From JAMXLO01 sp963794185 (GTDB taxonomy: Bacteria > Pseudomonadota > Alphaproteobacteria > Acetobacterales > Acetobacteraceae), in contig CAWCDM010000071.1 of assembly GCA_963794185.1 (NCBI GenBank), forward strand, positions 3,877 to 67,876: DNA of 64,000 bases. Reading direction: 5' to 3'. The notes beneath the pieces are model-generated. The model had not been told where the DNA came from, searched no databases, and saw nothing but the letters and a program-made list of their open reading frames with translations. This document shows positions 25,153 to 34,003 of this stretch, piece after piece (within the stretch, counting starts at the first letter, position 1; each line of letters begins with the position of its first letter). The position numbers and the translations under genes are program-made.

Positions 25153-26073
25153 GTGCTGGCCAAAATGGACGAAATGCGGGGCAACCTGCAGGGTGCGTTC
25201 GCGCATTACACCGAGGCATCGGCGATAGATCCCGTGGATTTCTTAGTCCGGCTCGACCGAAGTCGGTTGCTGAGTAAGCTCGATCGTACTGCCGAGGCCG
25301 AGGCGGAATACCGGCGGGCCATCGGCCTGCACACGAGGCAGCTTTGGGATCTGTCGGGCTGGACGCGTGGAATGGAGGTCGCCTGGCAATTCTTCTATCA
25401 GTCGTTGCACGATCAGGCGCTGGCGCTGATACAACCTATGCTGAAGGCACGTCCGGAGGATGGAGAAGCCAACTACCTTGCGGGGCTCTGCCTGCAAGGC
25501 AAAGGAGGCAGTGCGGAGGAGACGCTGGCCCACTTTGACCGGGCCTTGGCGGCGGGCTTCGACGAGTTCTGGGTGCGCTTTCACCGTGCGCCTATTCTGC
25601 ACCAGCTTGGCCGTCGGATTGCCGCCATGATGGATCGGCGGCGATGCCGCGTGCTGCAGCGGCGGGATCCCAACCTCCCAGAACACACACCTGGCACCTT
25701 TAAGCGCTCCTCCGATGAGTTCAAGGCGAAGACTTGGCGTTTGTTCTTCGCCGGCAAGCACCGAGCCGTCGCCAGGCGAGCGCAGCGGCAGCTTCGCGAC
25801 GAACCGGATAATGGGGAGTGGCACTATCTGGCGGCTCTGGCCCTCCACAATTCGCAGGGCCACGCGGCGCTCGCTCATTACGACCGGGCCCTGGAACTTG
25901 GCTTCGATCGGTTCTGGGTTCTCTGCAACAGGGGTTACTTGCGCTACGAGCGCGCTGACCTCGTCGGCGCCGAAGCTGATCTCGCCGCCGCTGTTGCTCT
26001 TCAACCGGACCATGAAGTGGCGCGCACGCGACTGGCCCTGGTGCGCGATGCCCAAACCGAAAGAGTGAGCTGA
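25153..26073 (+). CDS. TPR-repeat protein, likely C-terminal part of the glycosyltransferase
   Basis: 306 codons of tetratricopeptide-type helices: AKMDEMRGNLQGAFAHYTEA, EYRRAIGLHTRQLWDL, HFDRALAAGFDEFWVRFHRA and the similar HYDRALELGFDRFWVLCNRG. The last two show a repeat unit containing the motif (H/F)YDRAL-(A/E)-G-FD-FWV. The gene opens inside codons that continue the preceding frame after a one-base shift near 25150, so it may be the C-terminal domain of a single protein of about 1200 residues. TPRs mediate protein contacts. It ends 8 bases before the convergent fcl gene. Confidence 0.65.
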   Translation: MLAKMDEMRGNLQGAFAHYTEASAIDPVDFLVRLDRSRLLSKLDRTAEAEAEYRRAIGLHTRQLWDLSGWTRGMEVAWQFFYQSLHDQALALIQPMLKARPEDGEANYLAGLCLQGKGGSAEETLAHFDRALAAGFDEFWVRFHRAPILHQLGRRIAAMMDRRRCRVLQRRDPNLPEHTPGTFKRSSDEFKAKTWRLFFAGKHRAVARRAQRQLRDEPDNGEWHYLAALALHNSQGHAALAHYDRALELGFDRFWVLCNRGYLRYERADLVGAEADLAAAVALQPDHEVARTRLALVRDAQTERVS

Positions 26074-26080
26074 AGGCGGG

Positions 26081-27058
26081 CTACCGCTCCACCGCTTCGG
26101 CCATGAACTCGCCGGCATTCCAACGGGCCTGAAAGTCCGCGTAGGCGTTCGCCAGTCCGGCCTTCAGGCTGATCGATGGCGTCCATCCCATCGCGGTCAA
26201 TCGTGTCGTGTCCAGCAGTTTGCGCGGGGTGCCGTCCGGCTTGCCGATGTCGAACTCGAACCGGCCGGCCCACCCCACGACTTCGGCGATCAGGCCGGCC
26301 AGCTCGGTTATCGAAACCTCGTGCCCGCTGCCGATGTTGATCGGGTCGGCTTCTGCCAAGGTCTTCATTAGAAACAAGCAGGCATCGGCGAGGTCATCGA
26401 CATGCAGGAACTCACGGAGCGGCGCGCCGGAGCCCCAGATCACCACGCGGTCGGCCTTCTCGAACTTCGCCTGGTGAATGCGTCGGAGGAGGGCGGCGGC
26501 AACGTGGCTGTTGCGCAGATCATAGTCGTCGTCCGGCCCGTACAGATTGGTGGGCATGACAGAGATCAGGTTGAGGCCGTACTCTCGCCTATAAGCCTGG
26601 GCGAGCAAGACGCCGGCAATCTTGGCGATCGCATACCACTGATTGGTTTCCTCCAGTGGGCCAGTCAGCAGACTGCTTTCGGTGATTGGCTGCGGCGCCA
26701 AGCGCGGATAAATGCAGGACGAACCCAGCAGCAGGACCTTTTCCGCTCCTGATTTGCGCGCGGCCTCAACGATGTTCGACTGAATCATGAGGTTGTCATA
26801 GAGAAACTGGGCTGGATAACTGTCGTTGGCGAGGATGCCGCCGACTTTCGCAGCTGCGATGAAGATGAATTCCGGCCGATTGCTGGCGATCCAGTCTTCG
26901 GTTTCCGCCTGCCGGCGCAGATCGAGCTGCACATGCGGTACCGTCAGCAGCACGGCCCCTTCGCCGGCCAGTCGTCGGACCAATGCGGCGCCAACCATGC
27001 CGCGATGACCAGCGACCCAGACGCGTCGGCCTGCCAGTGACAGTTCTCGCGATGCCAT
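26081..27058 (-). CDS. fcl: GDP-L-fucose synthase
   Basis: An epimerase/reductase that converts GDP-4-keto-6-deoxy-D-mannose to GDP-L-fucose with NADPH in the cytoplasm. It has the nucleotide-binding motif (VWVAGHRGMVGAALVRRL), the AAAKVGGILAND signature, the catalytic Ser region (LLLGSSCIYPRLAPQPI), the YxxxK pair in NQWYAIAKIAG, and the MPTNLYGPDDDYDL motif. Length 325 residues is normal. The start is the ATG ending at 27058, with GAGGAAGG upstream. It follows gmd by 11 bases, so the two form an operon. The chromosomal 3' neighbour is convergent. Confidence 0.93.
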   Translation of the reverse strand: MASRELSLAGRRVWVAGHRGMVGAALVRRLAGEGAVLLTVPHVQLDLRRQAETEDWIASNRPEFIFIAAAKVGGILANDSYPAQFLYDNLMIQSNIVEAARKSGAEKVLLLGSSCIYPRLAPQPITESSLLTGPLEETNQWYAIAKIAGVLLAQAYRREYGLNLISVMPTNLYGPDDDYDLRNSHVAAALLRRIHQAKFEKADRVVIWGSGAPLREFLHVDDLADACLFLMKTLAEADPINIGSGHEVSITELAGLIAEVVGWAGRFEFDIGKPDGTPRKLLDTTRLTAMGWTPSISLKAGLANAYADFQARWNAGEFMAEAVER

Positions 27059-27069
27059 CCTGGCCTTCC

Positions 27070-28140
27070 TCAATCTGCGGCAGCTCGCCGGGCATGGTCC
27101 GGCGAGGTCAGCCTGGTCAGGTCGGAGGCGACCATCTCCCGAACCAGTTCACCGAACATTACGGTCGGGCGCCAGCCCAGCTTCTCGCGCGCCTTGGTAG
27201 CATCGCCCAGCAGTGTTTGGACTTCGGTGGGCCGGAAATAGCGCGGATCGACGCGCACTAGAACCGCGCCGGATGCCGGATCGACGCCGGCCTCATCCAC
27301 GCCGGCGCCGCGCCAAACAATCGCGCGGCCGACCGCAGCAAAAGCGCGCTCCACGAACTCGCGCACAGAATGCTCCTCCCCGGTAGCTAGAACGAAGTCA
27401 TCTGGCTCGGAATGTTGCATGATTCGCCACATACCTTCGACATAGTCGCGAGCATGGCCCCAGTCGCGCCGGGAATCCAGGTTGCCCAGAAACAACTCGC
27501 TCTGGTATCCAAGATGGACCGCCGCCACCGCGCGGGTGATCTTGCGGGTGACGAAGGTCTCGCCACGGATCGGGCTCTCGTGGTTGAACAGCACCCCATT
27601 GCTGGCAAAGATATTGTAGGCCTCGCGGTAGTTCACGGTGATCCAGTAGGCGTACAGCTTCGCCACCCCGTATGGACTGCGCGGATAGAACGGAGTGGTC
27701 TCGCGCTGCGGCACTTCCCGCACGAGGCCGTACAGTTCCGAGGTCGAGGCTTGGTAGAACTTTGTCGTCTTCTCCAGGCCAAGGATGCGGATCGCTTCCA
27801 GCAGGCGCAGCGGACCAAGCGCATCGGCGTTGGCCGTGTATTCCGGCGTCTCGAAGCTGACTTGCACATGGCTCTGCGCGGCAAGATTGTAGACCTCGTC
27901 CGGCACGATCTGCTGCAGCAGGCGGATCAGGTTGGTCGAGTCCGTCATATCGCCGTAATGCAGCAGGAGCCGCGGCTTGCCCTTGTGCGGGTCCTGATAG
28001 AGATGATCGACGCGCTCGGTGTTGAACGAGGACGACCGGCGCTTCAGCCCGTGCACCATGTAGCCCTTGGCGATCAACAGTTCCGCCAGGTAGGCGCCGT
28101 CCTGCCCCGTCGTGCCCGTGATCAGGGCGGTCTTAGCCAT
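27070..28140 (-). CDS. gmd: GDP-mannose 4,6-dehydratase
   Basis: The first committed step to GDP-fucose, GDP-rhamnose or GDP-perosamine: GDP-D-mannose to GDP-4-keto-6-deoxymannose. It has the NAD(P)-binding motif (TALITGTTGQDGAYLAEL), the catalytic Thr/Ser/Glu region (FYQASTSELYGLVREVPQ), and Tyr/Lys in SPYGVAKLYAYW, followed by the conserved NHESPIRGETFVTRKI and DYVEGMW blocks. 356 residues, normal. The start at 28140 was preferred over an upstream one because MAKTALITG begins the canonical fold. It makes the substrate of the adjacent fcl product. Confidence 0.95.
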   Translation of the reverse strand: MAKTALITGTTGQDGAYLAELLIAKGYMVHGLKRRSSSFNTERVDHLYQDPHKGKPRLLLHYGDMTDSTNLIRLLQQIVPDEVYNLAAQSHVQVSFETPEYTANADALGPLRLLEAIRILGLEKTTKFYQASTSELYGLVREVPQRETTPFYPRSPYGVAKLYAYWITVNYREAYNIFASNGVLFNHESPIRGETFVTRKITRAVAAVHLGYQSELFLGNLDSRRDWGHARDYVEGMWRIMQHSEPDDFVLATGEEHSVREFVERAFAAVGRAIVWRGAGVDEAGVDPASGAVLVRVDPRYFRPTEVQTLLGDATKAREKLGWRPTVMFGELVREMVASDLTRLTSPDHARRAAAD

Positions 28141-28347
28141 GGCGTGGTTCCCTTCTCCGGCGCCCTTGCGCCTCGCAACCGTTTGCCGCACCCCACTGAT
28201 CCCTCCCACCGGTGCAGTTCGGGATGTCAGCCGTAGCGGGTTCCCGCACAGATTTCTAGTCCGACGCGGTCACGCCCTCACTCCCGGGTCGGACTGTGAA
28301 GGCCGAGACACCCTCGTACCCACCCGCTTAGGCCGGTGCGAGCAGGT

Positions 28348-28411
28348 GTTCATGATCACCGGGATTGGTGTTCACGATCGAACGGATTGACCGTTCACGA
28401 TCACCGGAATG
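28348..28411. repeat. Three iteron-like direct repeats
   Basis: GTTCATGATCACCGGGATTG (28348), GTTCACGATCGAACGGATTG (28370) and GTTCACGATCACCGGAATG (28393) occur head to tail at spacings of 22 and 23 bases, about two helical turns. Copies 2 and 3 overlap the last codons of the HNH gene. The arrangement is typical of protein-binding iterons or an operator array. Confidence 0.7.
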
Positions 28412-28860
28412 CGCATCGATGACAGTGCGGCGATCAATGCCTGATACGGACCGAGGAACAGATCGCCGGTGGCCAGCCGCCGCCGGTAAGTGATCCATCG
28501 CTGCGCCAGGTGGTGCGACCGATCGTGTAGCAGGTGGCAGCGCTGACAAAGCGCGCGGAGGTTCGTCAGCCGGTTGTTCGTCGGGTCGCTGTCGAGATGC
28601 GCCGCCGCAAGCACTACACGGGTCATCCGGAACTGGGTGGCCTCCACAAGGTCAGGCCACCGGGCCATGCGTCCCTGGCGATCCCGCCAGGTCGCCGCTT
28701 GCTCGTCGAACCACCGCCCGTCCGGCAGGCAGCGGATGAGGGCGAGGTGTGGTCGCCGACAGCGCTGGCACCTACCTCCGGCGCGCTCGAAGCGAACGTG
28801 GCTGCTCAACTCACGCCAGTGCGGCGGATAGAGCGGCCGCAATTCGGGGCGTATAGGCAT
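28372..28860 (-). CDS. HNH endonuclease-like protein
   Basis: 162 residues with a CxxC pair near residue 31 (GGRCQRCRRPHLAL), a central helical part (FDEQAATWRDRQGRMARW), and the HNH core VVLAAAHLDSDPTNN followed by LRALCQRCHLLHDRSHH. The second CxxC plus His residues complete a zinc-stabilised beta-beta-alpha metal fold. Such small HNH proteins are often phage- or island-borne nucleases. It lies next to a resolvase remnant and an AIPR gene, so a mobile or defence setting fits. Confidence 0.75.
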   Translation of the reverse strand: MPIRPELRPLYPPHWRELSSHVRFERAGGRCQRCRRPHLALIRCLPDGRWFDEQAATWRDRQGRMARWPDLVEATQFRMTRVVLAAAHLDSDPTNNRLTNLRALCQRCHLLHDRSHHLAQRWITYRRRLATGDLFLGPYQALIAALSSMRIPVIVNGQSVRS

Positions 28861-28862
28861 CG

Positions 28863-29159
28863 CTATGCTGCCTTCTTCCCAAGCACGCGATAGACGCTGG
28901 CGCGGCCAATGCCGAGCCGTCGTGCAATCTCGGCAGGGCCGAGATTTTCCCCGTAGCGGAGCTTGTTAACGACAGATGCATCGATCTTCGCCTTCCGCCC
29001 CTTGTACACGCCACGCGCCTTTGCTGCGGCAATGCCTTCGGCCTGTCGTTCCTTCCGCAAGTTGGTTTCGAACTCGGCGAACACACCAAGCATATCGAGG
29101 AAGGCCTTGCCAGCCGCGGTGCCCGTATCGATCGGCTGCTCAGTCGCGCGCAAGGTCAC
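28863..29159 (-). pseudogene. Serine recombinase (resolvase/invertase), C-terminal part
   Basis: The frame covers the end of the catalytic domain (PIDTGTAAGKAFLDMLGVFA, then EFETNLRKERQAEGIAAAKA) and the helix-turn-helix domain (GPAEIARRLGIGRASVYRVL). The first 90 or so residues, including the nucleophilic Ser, are absent. The frame ends exactly where the truncated AIPR gene begins in the opposite direction. A similar HTH tail is found at 32038-32115. Confidence 0.8.
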
Positions 29160-29177
29160 GCGTCTCTCCTTCAGCTC

Positions 29178-30275
29178 ATGGACGATGTTCTGCAGTCAAA
29201 GAAGAACACCGAGAAAGGTCCGGCGGGCAAAATGCGATCGGCGCTGAAGCAAATTTGCGTCGACGCCGATGTTGAACCAGAACGTTTTGCTGTCTTCCAT
29301 AATGGCATCACCATGCTCTCTGGGAAGGTGCAACAACTTGACGGCGCGGTTCGTATTCGGGATCCCTATGTACTCAACGGGTGCCAGACGATCAAGAATG
29401 CCTTTTTGTTCCGAGTCGATGGCAACCTAAGGTCTAAGATTGACGATGATCGCTGGAAGCAGATTTCCGTACCGATCCGCATTGTTGAGACCCGTGACGA
29501 CGAACTCATTCGGTCGATTACGGTGAACAACAACCGACAGAATGCGATGTCGCCTGCTGCCTTACGGTCGAACAATTCTGTACAGATCCGGCTTGAGCAG
29601 CGGTTTAGGGATCGCCACATTTTCTATCAACGCCAAGAAGGAGCATTCGACAATATCTGGGCAATGCAACCAGAACTGTTGGAAGACGAATACGAAAATA
29701 CTCAGGGCAAGTGTGTTGACATACGTGACATTGCACGGGCAATCGCCGCTGCAGCTGGTGAAACAAGGCTTGCACTGCACCCAAATGATCTCTTCGAGAG
29801 CGATGCAGCGTACCAGCGTTGCTTCAACGAAGCAACACGGCTCCGGTCCATCGCATTTCTGACATTCCTCCACAACTTGCATGGTATCATTGGGCTTGTG
29901 CTGAAGAAAGACCTGAGCCTGGAGCCACGCGAAGGTGGACCGAAGGCTTCGTATTTCGTGTTCCATGCAATTTGTCTGCTTGTGCGGTATCTTGCAAGAG
30001 AGGGTATGCACGACTTTGTCGTCCATTGGGGATCTCAAGTGTACGGCCGCGACAAGGATTTTCGAGAAGCAATCCGAGGCATCCTCAATGCCTATAAATC
30101 GGGAATTCGGAGAGAAATCCAGAACGGGCTCTTGAGTTTGGAATCCACCGATACCGGCAAGATGAATACTGCATTCGAGCGGTGCAAGAAAGCATTGAAG
30201 CTAACGGACGGAATTGATCCTTTTCAGGAATTTGCCCGGCTTGACCAAGAAGTTGCCAGGCTTGACGCAGCGTGA
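29178..30275 (+). pseudogene. AIPR-family (abortive infection phage resistance) protein, 5'-truncated
   Basis: 365 codons match the AIPR core: VFHNGITMLSGKVQ, then RDPYVLNGCQTIKNAFLF, the NNNRQNAMSPAALRSNN block, and a helical C-terminus (LHNLHGIIGLVLKK). AIPR proteins usually exceed 550 residues; the N-terminal 200 or so are missing, cut at the joint with the resolvase remnant near 29165. Members are phage-resistance factors found in defence islands. Base composition is visibly lower in G+C than the neighbours, a sign of recent transfer. A shortened product from the ATG at 29178 could still be made. Confidence 0.72.
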
Positions 30276-30451
30276 AGCGCGTCTCTATCAGGGGGGCCTT
30301 GCGCGACCGGGGCGGCTGGCCAGCGAGCACGGTTTGCGGATTGCTGTTTCCACATGAGGCTGCATTTGTCCTCAATAGGTTGCGGGGGCTTCCGATAGGA
30401 CCAGCCGAGCAGACATCGCGCCGGATCCCTTCACGGCCGGATCAGTGGGAG

Positions 30452-30680
30452 ATGCTGCCCCGCATGCCCCCGTCCGAACGCGTGAACTGGCAGCCCATCA
30501 GCCAGATGCCGCTCGTCGCCAGCATGATCAACGGCGCCATGAGCGACACCGTCGACCATATCCAGACGCTGACCAAAGCACGTGCCCAGCCGCATGTTCT
30601 CGACGACGCCATCATGGACCGGGTAAACGCGTCCACCGCAAGTAGATGGAGTTTGTCGATATCTATGCAGAGCAGAACCG
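30452..30680 (+). pseudogene. Broken short hypothetical
   Basis: The frame reads MLPRMPPSERVNWQPISQMP, then MSDTVDHIQTLTKAR and LDDAIMDRV. The continuation expected of this kind of protein (RVHRK, then MEFVDIYAEQNRRLRQD) is in another frame and interrupted by a TAG where a Gln codon would fit. I recall similar short proteins beside transposons and resolvases in alphaproteobacteria. Non-functional. Confidence 0.5.
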
Positions 30681-30825
30681 TCGTTTGCGCCAGGACCTGC
30701 GGGTCAGCCGTCGTGTGTCAGCCTGGGCATTATGGTAAGTTGGGACGCCAGCGCTCAACCGGCTCCGGCCTGATGTGAACCCCGCTTCCGGTGGCGCCAC
30801 GGCATCCCGATTGTTATGGTGCGCA

Positions 30826-31173
30826 ATGCGCTTCTCTGCGGGCACCGTCGCGAACGCAGCCGCATGGGCCGTCCTGGCTGTCCTGATCGCGGTTGCCTTC
30901 GTTACGGTCAACCTCTTGGGGCCGGCCGGGCTTGTGATCCTCGGGTTGTTCGTCCTGTTCATTTGCACTGCGGTGAACCTTTATGAGGACACTCCAACTT
31001 GGGGAACAGAAGTCTTCAAGGCGCGAATTGCCAGCCACGGCTCTCCGGAGCAGCACGCGGCGATGTTCGATGAAAAGCGCGCTTCCCTGTCCCCCCTTCG
31101 GTTTTACCGCTGGTGCGGCGTTGTGCTGGTGGTCGCCGGAGCGGCAGGGTTCATTTGGCAGCGGGTGTGGTAG
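30826..31173 (+). CDS. Small multi-pass membrane protein
   Basis: About 115 residues from the ATG at 30826. Two adjacent membrane segments (AAWAVLAVLIAVAFVTVNLL and GLVILGLFVLFICTAVNLY) are followed by a soluble stretch of about 45 residues with a conserved look (ASHGSPEQHAAMFDEKRASL), then a third membrane segment (WCGVVLVVAGAAGFIW). No family recognised. It stands alone. Confidence 0.65.
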   Translation: MRFSAGTVANAAAWAVLAVLIAVAFVTVNLLGPAGLVILGLFVLFICTAVNLYEDTPTWGTEVFKARIASHGSPEQHAAMFDEKRASLSPLRFYRWCGVVLVVAGAAGFIWQRVW

Positions 31174-31339
31174 TGCCGAGCGCTGTAGAAGCGGCGGTGC
31201 CACCAGGGGACCGCCGCGGCATTTCTGTTGGCCGTCACGTCGTACGGCGACCCAGGTGATGATCCACCGACGCCGCAGAGCGGAGGTGTACCAATCCTGC
31301 TGCAGGCCGCCGGCCGAGGCTGGCGACCAAATCCGAGGC

Positions 31340-31442
31340 GACCGATAATGGTCAGGCGCGGGAATGCGCCCGGACCATCGCGGCCTGGAAGCCACTGCCC
31401 GTGAAGCCCCGGCTGGTCAGGCTGCCCGGCAAGCGGCAGTAG
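31340..31442 (+). pseudogene. C-terminal fragment of the 39761-type hypothetical
   Basis: The frame ending at 31442 reads QARECARTIAAWKPLPVKPR, then LVRLPGKRQ. This matches the end of the 69-residue protein at 39761-39970 (QARECARTIAGWKPLPAKLH). The N-terminal half is not recognisable here. Confidence 0.55.
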
Positions 31443-31606
31443 CCGATCAGCACGGCGGCCGCGTGAATTGCACGGTTGGCTATAGCTGGCCGTCGCTGGC
31501 GCAGCGGCAAGCCGATACGGGTGATTGCGAACCGTGGTCATCACGGCGCTTGGCGTGCATGGTAGATGGGCCCACGCCGAGCCCGTTCCCTCGCCCCTTG
31601 GTTCCG

Positions 31607-31687
31607 ATGAACTTCCTACTCGTGCTGATGGTGTTACTGGTGATCGTGCTGACGTACATGACGCGGCACGGTGGTTACGGCCCCTGA
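31607..31687 (+). CDS. 26-residue hydrophobic peptide (possible)
   Basis: ATG followed by FLLVLMVLLVIVLTYMTRHG, one membrane segment and a short polar end. Such mini-membrane proteins exist, but at this length the reading frame may be chance. No clear ribosome-binding site. Confidence 0.3.
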   Translation: MNFLLVLMVLLVIVLTYMTRHGGYGP

Positions 31688-31740
31688 GACTGTCGGACGC
31701 GGACCGCGACATGTCAGGCAGGGATCCCGCACGCCCTGAC

Positions 31741-31929
31741 CTAGCGCCCCATGCGAGCCAGTAGCGCAGCCCGAATGCGCGCTTGATCCATACCGGCCAT
31801 GATCGCCTGCGCATCAAGTTGCGCCTGCTGTCCGCCCCAGTTTTCCCGCTCATCCCATGCTTGCTCGAGCGCCGGGCTCGTGCCGCACGCCGACAAGCAC
31901 ACCATCATGAGGGCGGTCACAGCGCGCAT
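31741..31929 (-). CDS. Small lipoprotein
   Basis: 62 residues from the ATG ending at 31929. The signal peptide carries a lipobox (MMVCLSAC), so Cys15 should be lipidated and the mature part (GTSPALEQAWDERENWGGQQ and onward) anchored in the inner or outer membrane. The remainder is helical (AIMAGMDQARIRAALLARMG). Function unknown. Confidence 0.65.
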   Translation of the reverse strand: MRAVTALMMVCLSACGTSPALEQAWDERENWGGQQAQLDAQAIMAGMDQARIRAALLARMGR

Positions 31930-32037
31930 TACCGAAAGACGCTCCGCCAGTGTCGCCAACCGACCGTAGCAGGACGTTAAGGGGAGATGCGAGATTCGTG
32001 GAAGGCGGGCCGGCTCCCGCCGGACGAGCGAATGGTA

Positions 32038-32115
32038 CTATGCCCCCAACACACGGTAGACCGAACTCCGGGCGATGCCGAGACGCTTCGCGATCGCCGC
32101 GGGGGTCCCAACTCG
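32038..32115 (-). pseudogene. Serine recombinase HTH tail
   Basis: About 25 codons ending at 32038 read GTPAAIAKRLGIARSSVYRV, the C-terminal helix-turn-helix of a resolvase, closely similar to the tail at 28863. No catalytic domain is nearby. Confidence 0.6.
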
Positions 32116-32415
32116 GCCCGCAGTTGCCTGAGGCAGATCGGCGCATTCCGGTGTTGCAGGCCACCGCGCCTGTGGACACGCTAGCGGACGATGACACGGC
32201 CTGGCCGCGCCTAACGCGGCCACAGCGCCGCGCCAGAGAGGCACCGGCCGCCGGGAACGCAACGAAGTAGGTCGGAGAAGCCAGAGGGAAAGGCAACTGA
32301 TGAGGGACCACCTTGCCGGCAAGGCCGCAGAGGCTGTGCATTGCGTCGGCGTTGAAGCAAGCTCCGGGGTGCGTTCTTTTACTCTGGGATCTGGCGATTG
32401 AGGGGAACGAAGCTC
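32116..32415. other. Intergenic stretch, no gene seen
   Basis: Contains the divergent upstream region between the resolvase tail and the exported protein at 32416. Nothing recognisable. Confidence 0.4.
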
Positions 32416-32619
32416 ATGCAAGTTGATTACTACACCAAAGCGGTTCTCACGGTAATCGCGGCAGCACTGACCATCTCAGCCTTGCAGAACATGGTAAATG
32501 TGTCCAATGCGCAACAATCAAGTATCCAGAAGGTCACCATCTGCGACGAAAATGGCGAACAGTGCGCAAGCATCGCCTCGGGTAGGAGCGGAAAGGCCAT
32601 TCTGGTAAGGCCCCCCTGA
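32416..32619 (+). CDS. 67-aa exported hypothetical
   Basis: From the ATG at 32416 the product begins MQVDYYTKAVLTVIAAALTI, a signal-anchor-like hydrophobic stretch, followed by a short hydrophilic domain with a Cys pair (TICDENGEQCASIASG). It resembles small inner-membrane-anchored proteins of alphaproteobacteria, function unknown. GGGGAACGAAGC upstream can serve as a ribosome-binding site. Confidence 0.6.
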   Translation: MQVDYYTKAVLTVIAAALTISALQNMVNVSNAQQSSIQKVTICDENGEQCASIASGRSGKAILVRPP

Positions 32620-32840
32620 TCCGCCGTTTGGCCCTTGCCGTCCCGTTCCGCGAAGGCGGAACGCCGGCCGGTGCGGAAGGTTGTGCTACACGAATGACGA
32701 CTGTCGGTGTCCGAACGGGCACATTCCCGGCGCGCCAGCAGGACAGCGCTTCTGCGACGAGTGCCTGGCGCGGGAGATGCCGCTCCGAAACGTGCCGCGA
32801 CGGCGGTGCGGTGTCGATGACCTACACCCACACAGCGTGC

Positions 32841-33302
32841 TCAACCGCGACAACGTTCAGCCGCCGCATTGCTTACGATAATCGCAGCCATCCTGTTCTG
32901 CGACTCTGCCTGTTCATCGGCGGCGGATGTAACTGGCAGCCGCTCGCCGGTCCAGTGCAATTGGACCCGGTTCTCTGGCACCTTGTGGGTATAGACAAGA
33001 GCCTCGAATACCGCTTCGGCGCGTCGTTGGGATAGGTGCTCATTAAAATCCGCAGAGCCAACCGAATCGGTCTTGCCGACAATCGTGGCGACGAAGGTCG
33101 GGGTGCTTTGCATCATACCGGCCACATCGCGTATATGGTCTTGGTCTTCGGACGTTAACGCGTGGCTGCCAGTGGTAAAATAGATAAAATGGGTCGTGCA
33201 CTGTGGCAGATTCTGCGTCTGTTGTGCCGTTGCAGCATGAGCGGCAAAAAGGCCCATAATCGCCGAAACTGCAAGGCTCGTCGTTACTATGCTTCTTGAC
33301 AT
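32841..33302 (-). CDS. OmpA-domain periplasmic protein
   Basis: 153 residues with a signal peptide (SAIMGLFAAHAATAQ). The OmpA/MotB C-terminal domain follows: IYFTTGSHALTSEDQDHIRD, then GKTDSVGSADFNEHLSQRRA with the Asp/Arg residues that bind peptidoglycan diaminopimelate, and QAESQNRMAAIIVS at the end. No beta-barrel, so it is probably periplasmic. TTCAGTCC-type context is absent, but GGAAGCGTCCA precedes the ATG ending at 33302. Confidence 0.8.
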   Translation of the reverse strand: MSRSIVTTSLAVSAIMGLFAAHAATAQQTQNLPQCTTHFIYFTTGSHALTSEDQDHIRDVAGMMQSTPTFVATIVGKTDSVGSADFNEHLSQRRAEAVFEALVYTHKVPENRVQLHWTGERLPVTSAADEQAESQNRMAAIIVSNAAAERCRG

Positions 33303-34003
33303 TGGACGCTTCCTTTTTCCGGTTTGAGTCTATTCCCGACCACCACTGTGACAGACCCCCTCGACGAGGGACGCGACATAAATCAGTGGTCTTCAAGGAG
33401 GCTTCGCGGCAGTCAGCCCGGATTTCTCGCGCAGGTCAAGTGACAGCCCAACTCTTGGCTGTCAGCTCAGGGACTTTAAGATCACCAAGTCGCGCTGAGC
33501 TGTCCATTCGGCCGGCGCGTCCTCCGACTTATCGTAACCAGCATCGCGCGGGTAGGGGGTCACTGGGCGGTTTGTTCAAAATTGCACGTTAAGCAGAAAA
33601 CTCGTCGAAATCAGCGGCTTTCAAATATGGCCATTTGCGCATGAGGTGGCCCCGGACCGCAATTCCCAGGAATTTCCCTCTCATAACCCTCTTTCAAAAT
33701 CACGCCAGAACGTGATGGTGATCTGCATGGCCCGCCGGCGTACGATTTTGAACAAATCGCCTGGCGACCCCAAGAAGAGCGCTAGATCGCTGGCCGAATG
33801 CCGATCACCGTGGCCGAACTTTGCCGGCAATACCAACGGCGTGACCACCCGATCACCGTGCCCGATGCAATGGTGTCGCGACCGTCAGATGGCGATCGCG
33901 ACAAGCAAGGTGTGTCGGTCACGTCCACGTGGCGCGGGTGCGGCCTCAGAGAGGGTCCCCCGCGACATTGAAGGCTGGGCGAATAGTCCGGGTTCGGAGC
34001 CAA
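33303..34003. other. 700-base stretch without a recognisable gene
   Basis: Short frames in both directions but no motif I can name. It separates the OmpA-domain gene from the DUF502 gene; the latter's 3' end is at 34004. Confidence 0.4.

Noticed and set aside
28348..28411. CRISPR array
   Set aside because: Repeats are 20 bases with 2-3 bases between them, so there are no spacers, and no cas genes are nearby.
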